Shown piece after piece: positions 8,497 through 15,719 of a stretch of 64,000 nucleotides of DNA. Both the position numbers and the translations under genes were made by a program. Below the pieces are notes generated by a model that saw nothing but the letters and a program-made list of their open reading frames with translations, was not told where the DNA came from and searched no databases. Position 1 is the first letter of the stretch; each line of letters begins with the position of its first letter. This DNA is from JAVBMP01 sp031552315 (GTDB lineage Bacteria > Desulfobacterota > Desulfovibrionia > Desulfovibrionales > Desulfovibrionaceae), in contig JAVBMP010000031.1 in the NCBI GenBank assembly GCA_031552315.1, positions 1 to 64,000 on the forward strand, given 5' to 3'.

Positions 8497-8865
8497 TTAT
8501 CTGCGTTCTTGCAATTCTGATAATGACGGTATGTACTGCATAACGCTTTTATATTTATTTAATTCTTTCTTTGTCGGAAGCCTGAATTTGTTTACACGGT
8601 CTTTTTCACGCAACTTCCAAACATTTTCTTTTTCGTCATACTCAAATTCCCCATCCATCGGATAATCCCCAAAGCCTGAACCCGGATAACTTGACATCCC
8701 TACATTGATTTCATAATCAGCAGACCAGCAAGTATAATGCTTTCCATCCTGATTTTTGGTAATGCCTGAAAGCATCCTCACGCCAACAAAACCATCATCA
8801 AATATGGATTCCCATACTATCAAATTTTCTTCAAAAAGATTCCATTTTGGTTTCTTTACTGCCAT
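8497..8865 (-). CDS. Uncharacterised island protein (122 aa)
   Basis: The protein is acidic and aromatic-rich with no signal peptide (MAVKKPKWNLFEENLIVWES, then GDYPMDGEFEYDEKENVWKL and a Lys-rich C-terminal helix). No family is recognised. It is 30 bases downstream of the Phd/XRE antitoxin gene and upstream of the 105-aa gene on the same strand. Either neighbour could be the toxin partner of the antitoxin, but nothing in the sequence identifies a toxin fold. Confidence 0.65.
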   Translation of the reverse strand: MAVKKPKWNLFEENLIVWESIFDDGFVGVRMLSGITKNQDGKHYTCWSADYEINVGMSSYPGSGFGDYPMDGEFEYDEKENVWKLREKDRVNKFRLPTKKELNKYKSVMQYIPSLSELQERR

Positions 8866-8895
8866 GTTTGCCCTGCCTTTAGTTTTGCTACAAAC

Positions 8896-9258
8896 TTACC
8901 ATTCCAATTGTGTATATTCAATACCCAAACTTTTTGCAACACGCTTTAACGTGGCGGCCCTTGGGGCTACCTTGTCACTTTCCATTCTGGCATAAGTGGC
9001 TTGGGTTATTCCCATGCGCTTTGCAACTTCTTCTTGTGTCAGGTTCAAATACTCGCGCCATGCCCGTATGGGTGTTTTTTTGCCTTTTATGACAAGGCCC
9101 ATTACCTCATGGGGAATAGTTGGCTGTTCCTGCTCCGTGTCACAGCGGCCAGCAAACAGGGTTTGATATTCTTCATATGGGATGACTACCGCAACGGGAA
9201 TGCCGTTGTGCTTTACTATTTGGTGTTCATTTGTAAATGCGCTCGTTCTTTTATTCAT
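8896..9258 (-). CDS. Hybrid antitoxin: Phd/YefM-like N terminus and XRE HTH C terminus
   Basis: The N-terminal part (HQIVKHNGIPVAVVIPYEEY, residues 12-31) resembles the Phd/YefM antitoxin fold, with its 'G.P.AVV.P..EY' signature. After a linker, residues 62-118 form an XRE helix-turn-helix (AWREYLNLTQEEVAKRMGIT, then QATYARMESDKVAPRAATL). Phd antitoxins bind DNA through the N terminus, so a second DNA-binding domain is unusual. This could be a transcriptional regulator of the island or the antitoxin of a system whose toxin is one of the two following genes. Confidence 0.75.
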   Translation of the reverse strand: MNKRTSAFTNEHQIVKHNGIPVAVVIPYEEYQTLFAGRCDTEQEQPTIPHEVMGLVIKGKKTPIRAWREYLNLTQEEVAKRMGITQATYARMESDKVAPRAATLKRVAKSLGIEYTQLEW

Positions 9259-9358
9259 ATCTTTCCATAGCTGTTTATAGCTTTAAGTCAATAGTGCTTC
9301 TGCCTCTTTAAGAGGCAACAAATCATTAAGATAAGGAAAAACTCACAAGGTCATTTTT

Positions 9359-9583
9359 AGGATGAGTTAAAAGTACAAAAGTCATCCTTGCAGAGTTTGG
9401 CAAGGCATAGTTGCCAGCAAACCCGCATGAACAAAATATAGCTTTTGGACTGTATTAACTGTTTCTCAAGATTAGCTTCTGATTATTTTAAAGCTTAATA
9501 ACCATACGAATAATGCCAAACCCTATTTTTACCACTTATCCACAACAATTTTTGGATGAATTGAAAGCACAAAACTCATCCTT
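9359..9583 (+). repeat. Degenerate direct repeat with internal hairpin
   Basis: About 31 bp with the pattern ggatgaRttRaaagYacaaaa, then tcatcctt, occur at 9359-9389 and 9553-9583 with few mismatches. Each copy is a hairpin (aggatga/tcatcct). Both copies are followed downstream by gcaaacccgcatg, so a longer unit of roughly 100 bp seems to have been duplicated and then decayed. Confidence 0.6.
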
Positions 9584-9692
9584 ATATAATGGTAATATTA
9601 TTAAACATTTTGAATTATCAGCCCGCAAACCCGCATGGTTGTTCATGTGGACAAAATGGGGTCTTGCAAGTGGACAAAATGTCCACCTGTAA
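9513..9692 (+). CDS. Possible small ORF (59 aa), unknown
   Basis: The frame MPNPIFTTYPQQFLDELKAQ ... LFMWTKWGLASGQNVHL is open from an ATG but has no Shine-Dalgarno. The composition looks protein-like and part of it (the repeated ggatgaattgaaag segment) is duplicated upstream, where the frame is broken. It may be a remnant of a larger mobile-element protein. Confidence 0.25.
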   Translation: MPNPIFTTYPQQFLDELKAQNSSLYNGNIIKHFELSARKPAWLFMWTKWGLASGQNVHL

Positions 9693-10414
9693 TAATAATA
9701 AAAGTAATGAAAATAAAAAAGTAACTACGTTACAATGTCGCTGCGCAACAGATGAAAAAATTGATGTTTGTTTTTTGATTGGATTTATAATAATGACCAT
9801 GCAAAGAGGATGTGTGTCACGCCATAAAAAAGCACAAATAATTTATAATTTTTTCTGATTCTTTAAGAGCCTGATATATATAAACATAAGGAAATTTCTC
9901 ATTTTTGCCACGTTTCATCCAGTCATTAAAAACAAAAAGGCCCCTTAAAAGCGATTTGAAGGGGTGTTTTTTAATTGTTGGTGTTTTTGCTATGAAGTGA
10001 CGCAAAGCCTTATGATGCGCGTAAAAATGCCGTTTAAATCAATTTTACGCGCATGTCTAATTCAAGTTGGCATTTAAGATGTCCTGAATGGTGTGTTTTG
10101 CGAAAGGTGTTGATTGAATTTTTTAATCTCGTACTTTGCAAAAACCTGACTTAATTTCATCCGTCAAAAACGGCTTAAGGATTGATTTCATCCAAGGACT
10201 TTGGATTATGTGCATGGATGAAAAAATTTACTTTATGAAGTGCGAACTTTTTAGAGTGATTTTTTCTGTGTTTTTGGATTATATTTTAAATCGTTAGGTG
10301 CATTATTTTTGAATAATTTTGTGATAGTTGTTGCCATATTATCATATGGCGATTGTAGTTGACTTTCTGGCAAGTCACGGGGTAATGTTTCTTTGCTGAC
10401 ACCGTTTGACCCGC

Positions 10415-10442
10415 CCCCAGCCGCTTGCCAGAGCGGTTGGGG
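10415..10442 (+). terminator. Hairpin with T run downstream of the AlpA-like gene
   Basis: CCCCAGCCGCT and AGCGGTTGGGG form a stem with a 6-base loop, followed on the plus strand by CTTCGTTTTTTG. It lies just past the stop of the minus-strand alpA-like gene and would terminate transcription best in the plus direction. Confidence 0.5.
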
Positions 10443-10461
10443 CTTCGTTTTTTGATTGAAC

Positions 10462-10677
10462 TCATCTGGCTAAATGATTCATGCTTTCAATCAAAGCCAA
10501 AATGTCTTCACAACGATAGGCGGCGGTGCGTGTGCTTAACTTGACAGGTGCAGGGTAAACGCCGGATTTTACGCCTTCATACCAGCTTGTCTTTGAAACT
10601 GGAATGAATTGAAGAACTTGCGATAAACGGATAAAGCCGGTTTCGGGAAGGGTGGGGCGGGTAGAATCTTTAGTCAT
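10462..10677 (-). CDS. AlpA-family DNA-binding protein (excisionase-like)
   Basis: The 71-residue protein has the MerR-like winged helix of AlpA/prophage CP4-57 regulators: FIRLSQVLQFIPVSKTSWYE, KSGVYPAPVKLSTRTAAYRC and EDILALIE. These proteins activate integrase expression or act as excisionase for P4-type elements, which fits the P4-type integrase 1.3 kb away on the same island. GGAG lies 5 bases before the ATG on the minus strand. Confidence 0.9.
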   Translation of the reverse strand: MTKDSTRPTLPETGFIRLSQVLQFIPVSKTSWYEGVKSGVYPAPVKLSTRTAAYRCEDILALIESMNHLAR

Positions 10678-10760
10678 ATAAAAAACTCCTTTAGATTTTG
10701 GTGAAGAACCAAACAGTCCAAAGAAGTTCTATAGTTTTGGTGTGTTTTTTTACAGGACGG

Positions 10761-11075
10761 TTATTTTAAAGTTTTCGTCCTTTTTTTTCGATTCAGAGCA
10801 ATCCAGATTTTTAGTGCGCCTTGCTGTGCGTAATATTTTTCGATAAGGGTTGTATCTTCATCATTACAATTGCCGATTCTCGTATGTATATTATGGGCCT
10901 TGCATAACCGTTTAAATTTGGCAACCTTGCTGTCAGCAATGGCGTCACTTTCTCTGTATCTATGCAAAACCCCGTCAAATTTTGTATCTACTGTGATTTT
11001 TAATTGATTTATGGCGATAATGTCTGCTTCAAGCCTTGAATCATCCCTTAACTTCTGCCATGAGCCAAACCCCAA
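10761..11075 (-). CDS. Uncharacterised island protein (104 aa)
   Basis: The protein starts MGFGSWQKLRDDSRLEADII, is mixed alpha/beta and ends in a very basic tail (LNRKKRTKTLK). Its start lies inside the 3' end of the preceding gene (28-bp overlap in another frame), so the two are translationally coupled or were once one frame split by a frameshift. No family is recognised; the position between alpA and higBA suggests a role in the element itself. Confidence 0.6.
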   Translation of the reverse strand: MGFGSWQKLRDDSRLEADIIAINQLKITVDTKFDGVLHRYRESDAIADSKVAKFKRLCKAHNIHTRIGNCNDEDTTLIEKYYAQQGALKIWIALNRKKRTKTLK

Positions 11076-11323
11076 ACTTCTAGCAATTTTAAACCAAGTT
11101 CAGAAGCTGTGCCACTACTCAAGTTAGCGGCCACAAAATCTTTGGCGACACACTTAAAATATTTTCGGGTGGACAAAGGAAGGTCTTCTATGTCTTCGCA
11201 ATTCGCTAAGTTGTTCCAATGTAACCAAGCCTCACGCTTCCGTTTGTCAGGCTTGGAACATTCTTCTTGCTCATCTATTGGATGATTTTCAGCTTTCATT
11301 GGTTTTTTAATAGTTTTTCCCAA
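11048..11323 (-). CDS. Uncharacterised island protein (91 aa)
   Basis: The protein is highly charged at the N terminus (MGKTIKKPMKAENHPIDEQE), then reads REAWLHWNNLANCEDIEDLP and LSTRKYFKCVAKDFVAANLS. It ends WGLAHGRS, overlapping the start of the next gene (MGFGSWQKLRDDSR). The overlap may mark a frameshift in a formerly single protein of about 185 residues. No known family is recognised. Confidence 0.55.
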   Translation of the reverse strand: MGKTIKKPMKAENHPIDEQEECSKPDKRKREAWLHWNNLANCEDIEDLPLSTRKYFKCVAKDFVAANLSSGTASELGLKLLEVWGLAHGRS

Positions 11324-11366
11324 GTTTTTAGCGAGTTTTTGCCAAGTTTTTTCTTAGTTTTATTTG

Positions 11367-11708
11367 TCACGCCTGCAACTGTTCACCGGGCAATATGTCA
11401 GGTGTGTAAACTGGCTGGGCATTTTGCCAGTCTGTATTGTTGGTTTCCGCAAGCCACAGGTCATAGGCTTGTTGCAGGTTAAGCCATAGCTCCGGGCTGG
11501 TGGAAAAGGCGCGAGAAAGGCGCAAGGCCATATCCGGGGTAACTCCGGCATGTTCGTTTATTATGGTGGAAAGTGTTTTGCGAGATACCCCCAAACGCTC
11601 CGCCAAGGCTGTAACTGTAAGGCGCAATGGTTCCATATAGTCAGCTTTTATTATTTCGCCGGGGTGGGTAGGCTTGCGCGTTATTTTGCGCGTTATTTCG
11701 TATGTCAT
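11367..11708 (-). CDS. higA: HigA-type antitoxin
   Basis: This XRE-family antitoxin neutralises HigB and represses the operon. The 113-residue protein shows the HigA signature THPGEIIKADYMEPLRLTVT followed by the helix-turn-helix ALAERLGVSRKTLSTIINEH and the motif DMALRLSRAFSTSPELWLNL. The C-terminal tail is longer than usual (about 20 residues). It follows higB by 12 bases, the toxin-first order typical of higBA. Confidence 0.93.
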   Translation of the reverse strand: MTYEITRKITRKPTHPGEIIKADYMEPLRLTVTALAERLGVSRKTLSTIINEHAGVTPDMALRLSRAFSTSPELWLNLQQAYDLWLAETNNTDWQNAQPVYTPDILPGEQLQA

Positions 11709-11720
11709 GGGTAATGCTCC

Positions 11721-11999
11721 TTAATGGTAATCCTGATAATTCACTATGTAGGCGTTGCCGTCTTCAAAACGGAAGGTAAGCCGCCAATTGCCGGAGATTT
11801 TAACGCTCCAATGGCCTTGAAGTTTGCCCTTGAGCGGATGAAGTTCATAGCCGGGCGCATTCATATCCTGCACATTCGCGGCGGCTTCCAGACGGTCAAG
11901 CATACGGCGTAACCTGTCTGCGTGTTTGGCCTGAATGCCCCAGCTTGCGCCAGTATAGAAAAAATCCTCAAGGCCCTTGTGTCCGAAACTCTTTATCAT
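11721..11999 (-). CDS. higB: HigB-type mRNA interferase toxin (RelE superfamily)
   Basis: HigB cleaves mRNA on the ribosome. The 92-residue protein has the family start MIKSFGHKGLEDFFYTGASW, the conserved RLRRMLDRLEAA helix, MNAPGYELHPLKGKLQGHWS and the catalytic C-terminal strands NWRLTFRFEDGNAYIVNYQD with Arg and His positions of RelE-type nucleases. It is the first gene of the pair, directly behind an inverted-repeat promoter. Maintenance of the island is the likely role of the pair. Confidence 0.93.
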   Translation of the reverse strand: MIKSFGHKGLEDFFYTGASWGIQAKHADRLRRMLDRLEAAANVQDMNAPGYELHPLKGKLQGHWSVKISGNWRLTFRFEDGNAYIVNYQDYH

Positions 12000-12027
12000 A
12001 GTGTAACCTTATTCGTTACAATGTCAA
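12000..12027 (-). promoter_or_regulatory. higBA promoter/operator
   Basis: On the minus strand TTGACA and TACACT are separated by 16 bases just before the higB ATG. The spacer holds an inverted repeat GTAAC..GTTAC (12003-12019), a good HigA operator candidate. The -10 box ends one base before the ATG, so transcription from it would start inside higB; either the message is leaderless from a later start or the real promoter lies further upstream. Confidence 0.5.
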
Positions 12028-13223
12028 GCTTGCGCTTTTAACTCATCCAGATAATCGGCCCATTCTTGCATCATTGCGCGGCGTTCCGGCAAGTATTCTG
12101 CATGATTGTAGGCCGCTCTAATTGCATTTTGCTCATCGTGCGCAAGTTGGCGCTCTATCCAGTCCCTATTGTAGCCCTGCTCATTAAGCAACGTGCTTGC
12201 CATGCTCCTAAAGCCGTGTATGCACATTTGTTCCTTGCCGAAGCCCATGCGGCGCAAGGCGTTCAACAGGCCCACGTCTGATATATGACGGCTTTTGCTG
12301 TGCAGGCTGGGAAAAAGATAACCGTCCCCGCCGCCAAGCAAAGCATGTAAGTCTTCCAACAAACTTATTACTTGGTGGGCAAGTGGCACAACATGGGCGC
12401 GTTTCATCTTCATGCGGGTGCTTGGGATTACCCATTCAGCGGTCTTGAAATTGATTTCCGGCCACATTGCGCCTCTTAATTCGCCGGAACGCACAAACAC
12501 ATATGGGAGCAAGCGAAGTGCGTATTTAATGCTTATTTCGCCGTGATACTCATCTATAGCCTGCAAAAGAAGGACTATGTCCTTAGGGGCGGTGATTGCA
12601 GGATAATGATTTTTTGGGGCAGGGGTAAGGGCTTCGGAAAGGCCTGCGGCAACATCAAATTTGACATAACCCGCAATTCTGGCATAGCGGCATACCTGCC
12701 CAGCAAGCTGGGCCAGCCTATGCGCTGTTTCATGCGCTCCACGGCTTTCAGCATGGCGTATTGCGGCTAAAATGTCCGAAGGTTCCAGAGTGGAAAAGGT
12801 GATATGCCCAATGTATGGAAAAAGCTGTTTTTCCAAACGGGCCAATATTTTTTTCTGGTGCCCTTGTGACAAAGCACTCATCCTTTTAGCGTACCATTCG
12901 CGTGCTACCGCCTCAAAGGTCAGGGCCTTTTCTCTGGCTTCCGCTTGAGCAGTGGCTTTTGCTTCCTGCCGTTGCAGGCTGGGGTCGGTGCCCATAGCCA
13001 CAAGCTCTTTTGCTTGGTCGCGGCGGCGGCGGGCTTCTTTCAGGGATATTTTGGGGTAGACTCCCAAAGAAATCGCTTTCTCTTTGCCGTTAAAAGAATA
13101 TTTTAACCGCCACCATTTACCGCCATTGGGGTTGACCAACAAAAATAAACCCCCTCCATCAAACAACTTAAAAGGTTTTTCTTGGGCTTTGGCATTTTTT
13201 ATAGTTGTATCAGAAAGTGGCAT
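12024..13223 (-). CDS. P4-type tyrosine site-specific integrase
   Basis: This catalyses recombination between the tRNA-Met 3' end and the island. The 399-residue protein (start ATG 13223 with AAAGGAG in front; an upstream in-frame extension is not needed) has the N-terminal DUF4102/arm-binding domain (LSDTTIKNAKAQEKPFKLFD, GGLFLLVNPNGGKWWRLKY), a core-binding SAM-like domain and the catalytic domain. Catalytic residues visible are Arg in VRSGELRGAMW, His-x-x-Arg in CIHGFRSMAST and the Tyr near RAAYNHAEYL. It reads away from the adjacent tRNA, as usual. Confidence 0.95.
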   Translation of the reverse strand: MPLSDTTIKNAKAQEKPFKLFDGGGLFLLVNPNGGKWWRLKYSFNGKEKAISLGVYPKISLKEARRRRDQAKELVAMGTDPSLQRQEAKATAQAEAREKALTFEAVAREWYAKRMSALSQGHQKKILARLEKQLFPYIGHITFSTLEPSDILAAIRHAESRGAHETAHRLAQLAGQVCRYARIAGYVKFDVAAGLSEALTPAPKNHYPAITAPKDIVLLLQAIDEYHGEISIKYALRLLPYVFVRSGELRGAMWPEINFKTAEWVIPSTRMKMKRAHVVPLAHQVISLLEDLHALLGGGDGYLFPSLHSKSRHISDVGLLNALRRMGFGKEQMCIHGFRSMASTLLNEQGYNRDWIERQLAHDEQNAIRAAYNHAEYLPERRAMMQEWADYLDELKAQA

Positions 13224-13370
13224 GGGGTAACTCCTTTGACAGTGCTGGGGTAACAAATTGCACCAATCAACTTCAGGGGTAAGCTTACCCCAAAAGTTAC
13301 CCCACTTGTGGGGGTATGTCAACGCACCTTTACGAACCGTAACGAAACATAAATATGCAAAAAAGCCAAG

Positions 13371-13399
13371 CCCCGCAAGGTCTTTCGGACTTTACGGGG
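13371..13399 (-). terminator. Terminator downstream of tRNA-Met (island copy)
   Basis: On the minus strand CCCCGTAAAGTC and GACCTTGCGGGG pair around CGAAA, followed by CTTGGCTTTTTTGC. It lies between the tRNA and the integrase, so it was probably brought by the island, replacing the similar hairpin now at 7999-8033. Confidence 0.75.
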
Positions 13400-13417
13400 C
13401 TTGTTTAAAATCTTGTT

Positions 13418-13494
13418 TGGTAGCGAGGGAGGGACTTGAACCCCCGACACTGCGGATATGAACCGCATGCTCTAACCAACTGAGCTACCTCGCC
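13418..13494 (-). tRNA. tRNA-Met (anticodon CAT)
   Basis: The 77-nt minus-strand gene has a TTCATAT anticodon loop on a TGCGG/CCGCA stem, a GTTCAAG T-loop and an encoded CCA. The acceptor stem begins with a G-T pair. An elongator Met tRNA is most likely; a tRNA-Ile read through lysidine also has CAT and cannot be excluded. Its 3' end is the island attachment site. Confidence 0.93.
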
Positions 13495-13577
13495 ACAAGG
13501 GCCTGCTGTTCAGGCACCGCTTTCTTTACCGAAAAGTTTCATTCTTGGCAAGACGTTTTTTTGCGGCAAATACATTT

Positions 13578-15719
13578 TTATTTTAATAAGCTGTTTTTGC
13601 TGAAAAATAAATATCCAAGCCAGGCGATGCCCCCGTAGAACAGCGCCCCAAGCGGCATAACCAGCCCAAAAACATATAGGCCAGAAGGCGGAAAAAGCGC
13701 CAGCAGCCAGTAAAGAAAGGCCCCCAGGCCAGCGCTGAGCGCAAGGCAAAAAAGCCAGGGCGCAAGGCGCATAAGCGGTAAACCCCGCGTATTTGCGGGG
13801 GATGGGCGCACGTTGGCGGCGCTTTTTTGCCGGGCTGCGGCTGTTTGGGCCCTGGCTATTTCTGTCATGGCTGCATCGGCCGTGCTTGCTGCGGCGGTTT
13901 CTGTTCCGGCCTGTCCCGCTCTGCCTGGCCCAATCCCGCTTGGCCGGGTTTCGGCCAGTTCGCTCCCGGCCTGTTCAAACCCAGTCTGTTCAAGCCCGGC
14001 GTGCAGGCGCTTCAAGGCCCGTTGCAGAAAAATGCCCAGCAGGGCGCAGTTGACCCAGGCCCCGAAGGCGGCCGCCGCGCCCACCCCGCCAAGGCCGAAA
14101 AACCACGCCCCAACGGCCCCGGCCAACAGGGTGACCAACAGGGCCGCCAAAGAGGCCTTCATGCAGGCAGGCCCCATTTGCAGGGCGGAAAGGGCGGAAA
14201 GCAGGGGACGGCAAAGAGCGGCGGCAGGCAGGCCCAGCACGTAAAAACGCAACACCAGCGTCACACGCGCGGCGTCTTGCGCCCCAAAAGCGCCGTGCCC
14301 AAACAACAAATCAACAATTTGCGGGGCCAGCGCCCACAAACCCACAGCCGCGGGCAAGCTGAAGGCCCAGGCCAGCAGGGCGGCCTGCCGGGTTATGGCG
14401 CAAAATTTTCCCCATGCGGCGCACAGGTTCGGCAAGTCCGGGCTGCCGGGGCCGGATGCGTTATTTGCCCTTGGGCTGGCCCCCGATTCAGCTCCCAATT
14501 CAGATATCAGGCCGACCCCCGATTCAGCCCTTAATCCTGCTCTCAGGCCGGCCCCCAATCCTGCCCCCAAGCCTGCCCCCAAGCCTGCCCCCAAGCCTGA
14601 AAGTTCCGGCAGGGCGGCCAGTCCCAGCGCCACGCCCACCAGCCCAAGGGGAAATTCAAAAAGCCGTTCCGCGAAATAAAGCGCGGCAATGCTGCCTTCC
14701 GCCAAAAAAGAAGCCAGCAGGGTGGTTGCCAGCACCCCAAGCTGCTGCCCGCCGGAACCCAGCAAAAGCGGCGGCAGGCGGCGCAAAAAGCGTCTGTCTT
14801 CCGCCCCGCGCGGATTAATGGGGCCAAAAAGGGCAAAGCCGCGCCGGGCAAGGCCGGGAATTTGCGCGGCAAGTTGCAGCGCCCCGCCCGCCAGCACGCC
14901 AAAGGCCAGCACTTGGGCAATAAACCACGGCTGTTGTGAAAATTGCAAGAACAGCAAGCCAATGGCCGCCAAAATGCCGATGTTGAAGCAGGCGGTCTGC
15001 ATGGCCGGGCGGCGGTATTCCCCCTGCCCCAGCCATATGCCGCTTAACAGCGCGGCCCCGGCGGCTAGCGGCAAGTACCACAGGCAGATGCGCAACAGCC
15101 GCGTGCCCAGCTCCAGCTGTTCCTGCTGGCCCGCAAGACCGGGGGCCAGCAGGCTGAAAAGGTAAGAGGCCGGGAAAAAGGCGCACAGGGCGGCCAGAAA
15201 AAAAAGCGCCAGCAAACTGTAAAAGGCCGCGCGGCCAAATTTGAACGCCCCGGACGGGTCTTGCCCGTAATGTTCCGTAAAAGGCGGCACAAAGGCCAGG
15301 GCCAGCGCCCCCTCACTGAAAAGACGGCGGAAAAAATTCGGCAGACGAAAGGCCGCCAAAAAACAGTCCGCCACCCAGGAACCGCCCAGCGCCCAGGCCA
15401 GGGCCACATCACGCAGCAACGCCAGCAGGCGGGAAAATATGGTGCCCCCGGCAAGCCACAGCCAGCCGAGCTTTTTCCGGCTGCCGGATCCCGCCTGAAC
15501 AGGACGCGTGGGGCCGGGCTGCGTGGGGCCGGAATCTTCCAAGTCTGGCCGGGCGGGGCCGGGCTGTGCCAAATCGGGTTGAGTGGGGCCGGACTGCGTG
15601 GGGCCGGAATGCGTCAGGTCTGGCCGGGCGGGGCCGGGCTGTGCCAAATCGGGCCGGGCGGTGCCGGGTTGAGCGGGGCCGCATTCCGGCAAAACGGTTT
15701 CCTTAAGGCCAGCCCCCAT
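13578..15719 (-). CDS. murJ: Lipid II flippase MurJ (MviN), repeat-expanded
   Basis: MurJ flips lipid II across the inner membrane for peptidoglycan synthesis. The core begins near residue 85 with TIFSRLLALLRDVALAWALG and FRLPNFFRRLFSEGALALAF, the diagnostic MurJ motifs, and continues through about 14 membrane segments. At 713 residues it is about 200 longer than usual. The excess is a repeat-built N terminus of about 80 residues (units of GPARPDL), a LGAG repeat insertion at about 370-405 and a long Ala/Gly loop near 590-640. The ATG overlaps the rnr stop (TGATG), which supports translational coupling and this start; a shorter start nearer the core cannot be excluded. Confidence 0.9.
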   Translation of the reverse strand: MGAGLKETVLPECGPAQPGTARPDLAQPGPARPDLTHSGPTQSGPTQPDLAQPGPARPDLEDSGPTQPGPTRPVQAGSGSRKKLGWLWLAGGTIFSRLLALLRDVALAWALGGSWVADCFLAAFRLPNFFRRLFSEGALALAFVPPFTEHYGQDPSGAFKFGRAAFYSLLALFFLAALCAFFPASYLFSLLAPGLAGQQEQLELGTRLLRICLWYLPLAAGAALLSGIWLGQGEYRRPAMQTACFNIGILAAIGLLFLQFSQQPWFIAQVLAFGVLAGGALQLAAQIPGLARRGFALFGPINPRGAEDRRFLRRLPPLLLGSGGQQLGVLATTLLASFLAEGSIAALYFAERLFEFPLGLVGVALGLAALPELSGLGAGLGAGLGAGLGAGLRAGLRAESGVGLISELGAESGASPRANNASGPGSPDLPNLCAAWGKFCAITRQAALLAWAFSLPAAVGLWALAPQIVDLLFGHGAFGAQDAARVTLVLRFYVLGLPAAALCRPLLSALSALQMGPACMKASLAALLVTLLAGAVGAWFFGLGGVGAAAAFGAWVNCALLGIFLQRALKRLHAGLEQTGFEQAGSELAETRPSGIGPGRAGQAGTETAAASTADAAMTEIARAQTAAARQKSAANVRPSPANTRGLPLMRLAPWLFCLALSAGLGAFLYWLLALFPPSGLYVFGLVMPLGALFYGGIAWLGYLFFSKNSLLK
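14512..14611 (-). repeat. In-frame minisatellite inside murJ (LGAG repeats)
   Basis: A 12-bp unit (cctgcccccaag on the plus strand) is repeated with few changes, encoding LGAG units in a loop between membrane segments of MurJ. Confidence 0.8.
15490..15690 (-). repeat. Minisatellite in the 5' end of murJ
   Basis: A 36-bp sequence is present exactly twice, at 15543-15578 and 15618-15653, 75 bp (25 codons) apart, within a wider array of GGGGCCGG-rich units. It encodes repeats of GPARPDL and SGPTQ before the first membrane helix. Confidence 0.85.

Larger units (their letters stand above)
9259..10461. other. 1.2-kb AT-rich, gene-poor segment of the island
   Basis: No convincing long gene lies here. 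It holds a 59-codon frame at 9513-9692, a degenerate duplication (9359-9389 and 9553-9583), a hairpin followed by T residues at 9943-9976 (CCCCTT...GAAGGGG then TGTTTTTT, plus strand), a 12-bp perfect stem at 10015-10054 (ATGCGCGTAAAA with its complement, 16-base loop) and a smaller palindrome GCCATA..TATGGC near 10333-10350. Its structured, AT-rich nature could suit a non-coding RNA, a decayed gene or a replication region. A single perfect DnaA-box 9-mer (9536-9544) is not significant alone. Confidence 0.5.
8033..13437 (-). mobile_element. 5.4-kb integrative island in the 3' end of tRNA-Met
   Basis: The island is bounded by a 20-bp direct repeat, 18 of 20 identical, at 13418-13437 (the tRNA-Met 3' end including CCA) and 8033-8052. 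Inside are a P4-type integrase next to the tRNA, higBA, two overlapping unknown genes, an AlpA-like excisionase/regulator, an AT-rich gene-poor segment, a Phd/XRE antitoxin and two unknown genes, all on the minus strand. The base composition left of 11.4 kb is clearly more AT-rich than the core. There are no conjugation or capsid genes, so it is a minimal or decayed element, or one mobilised in trans. Confidence 0.85.

Noticed and set aside
9536..9544. Perfect DnaA-box 9-mer in the AT-rich island segment
   Set aside because: A single 9-mer is expected about once per window by chance and no other boxes cluster with it, so an origin is not supported.
9817..10005. 62-aa minus-strand frame in the island
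   Set aside because: No ribosome site or recognisable domain, and it overlaps a hairpin with T run, so coding is not supported.
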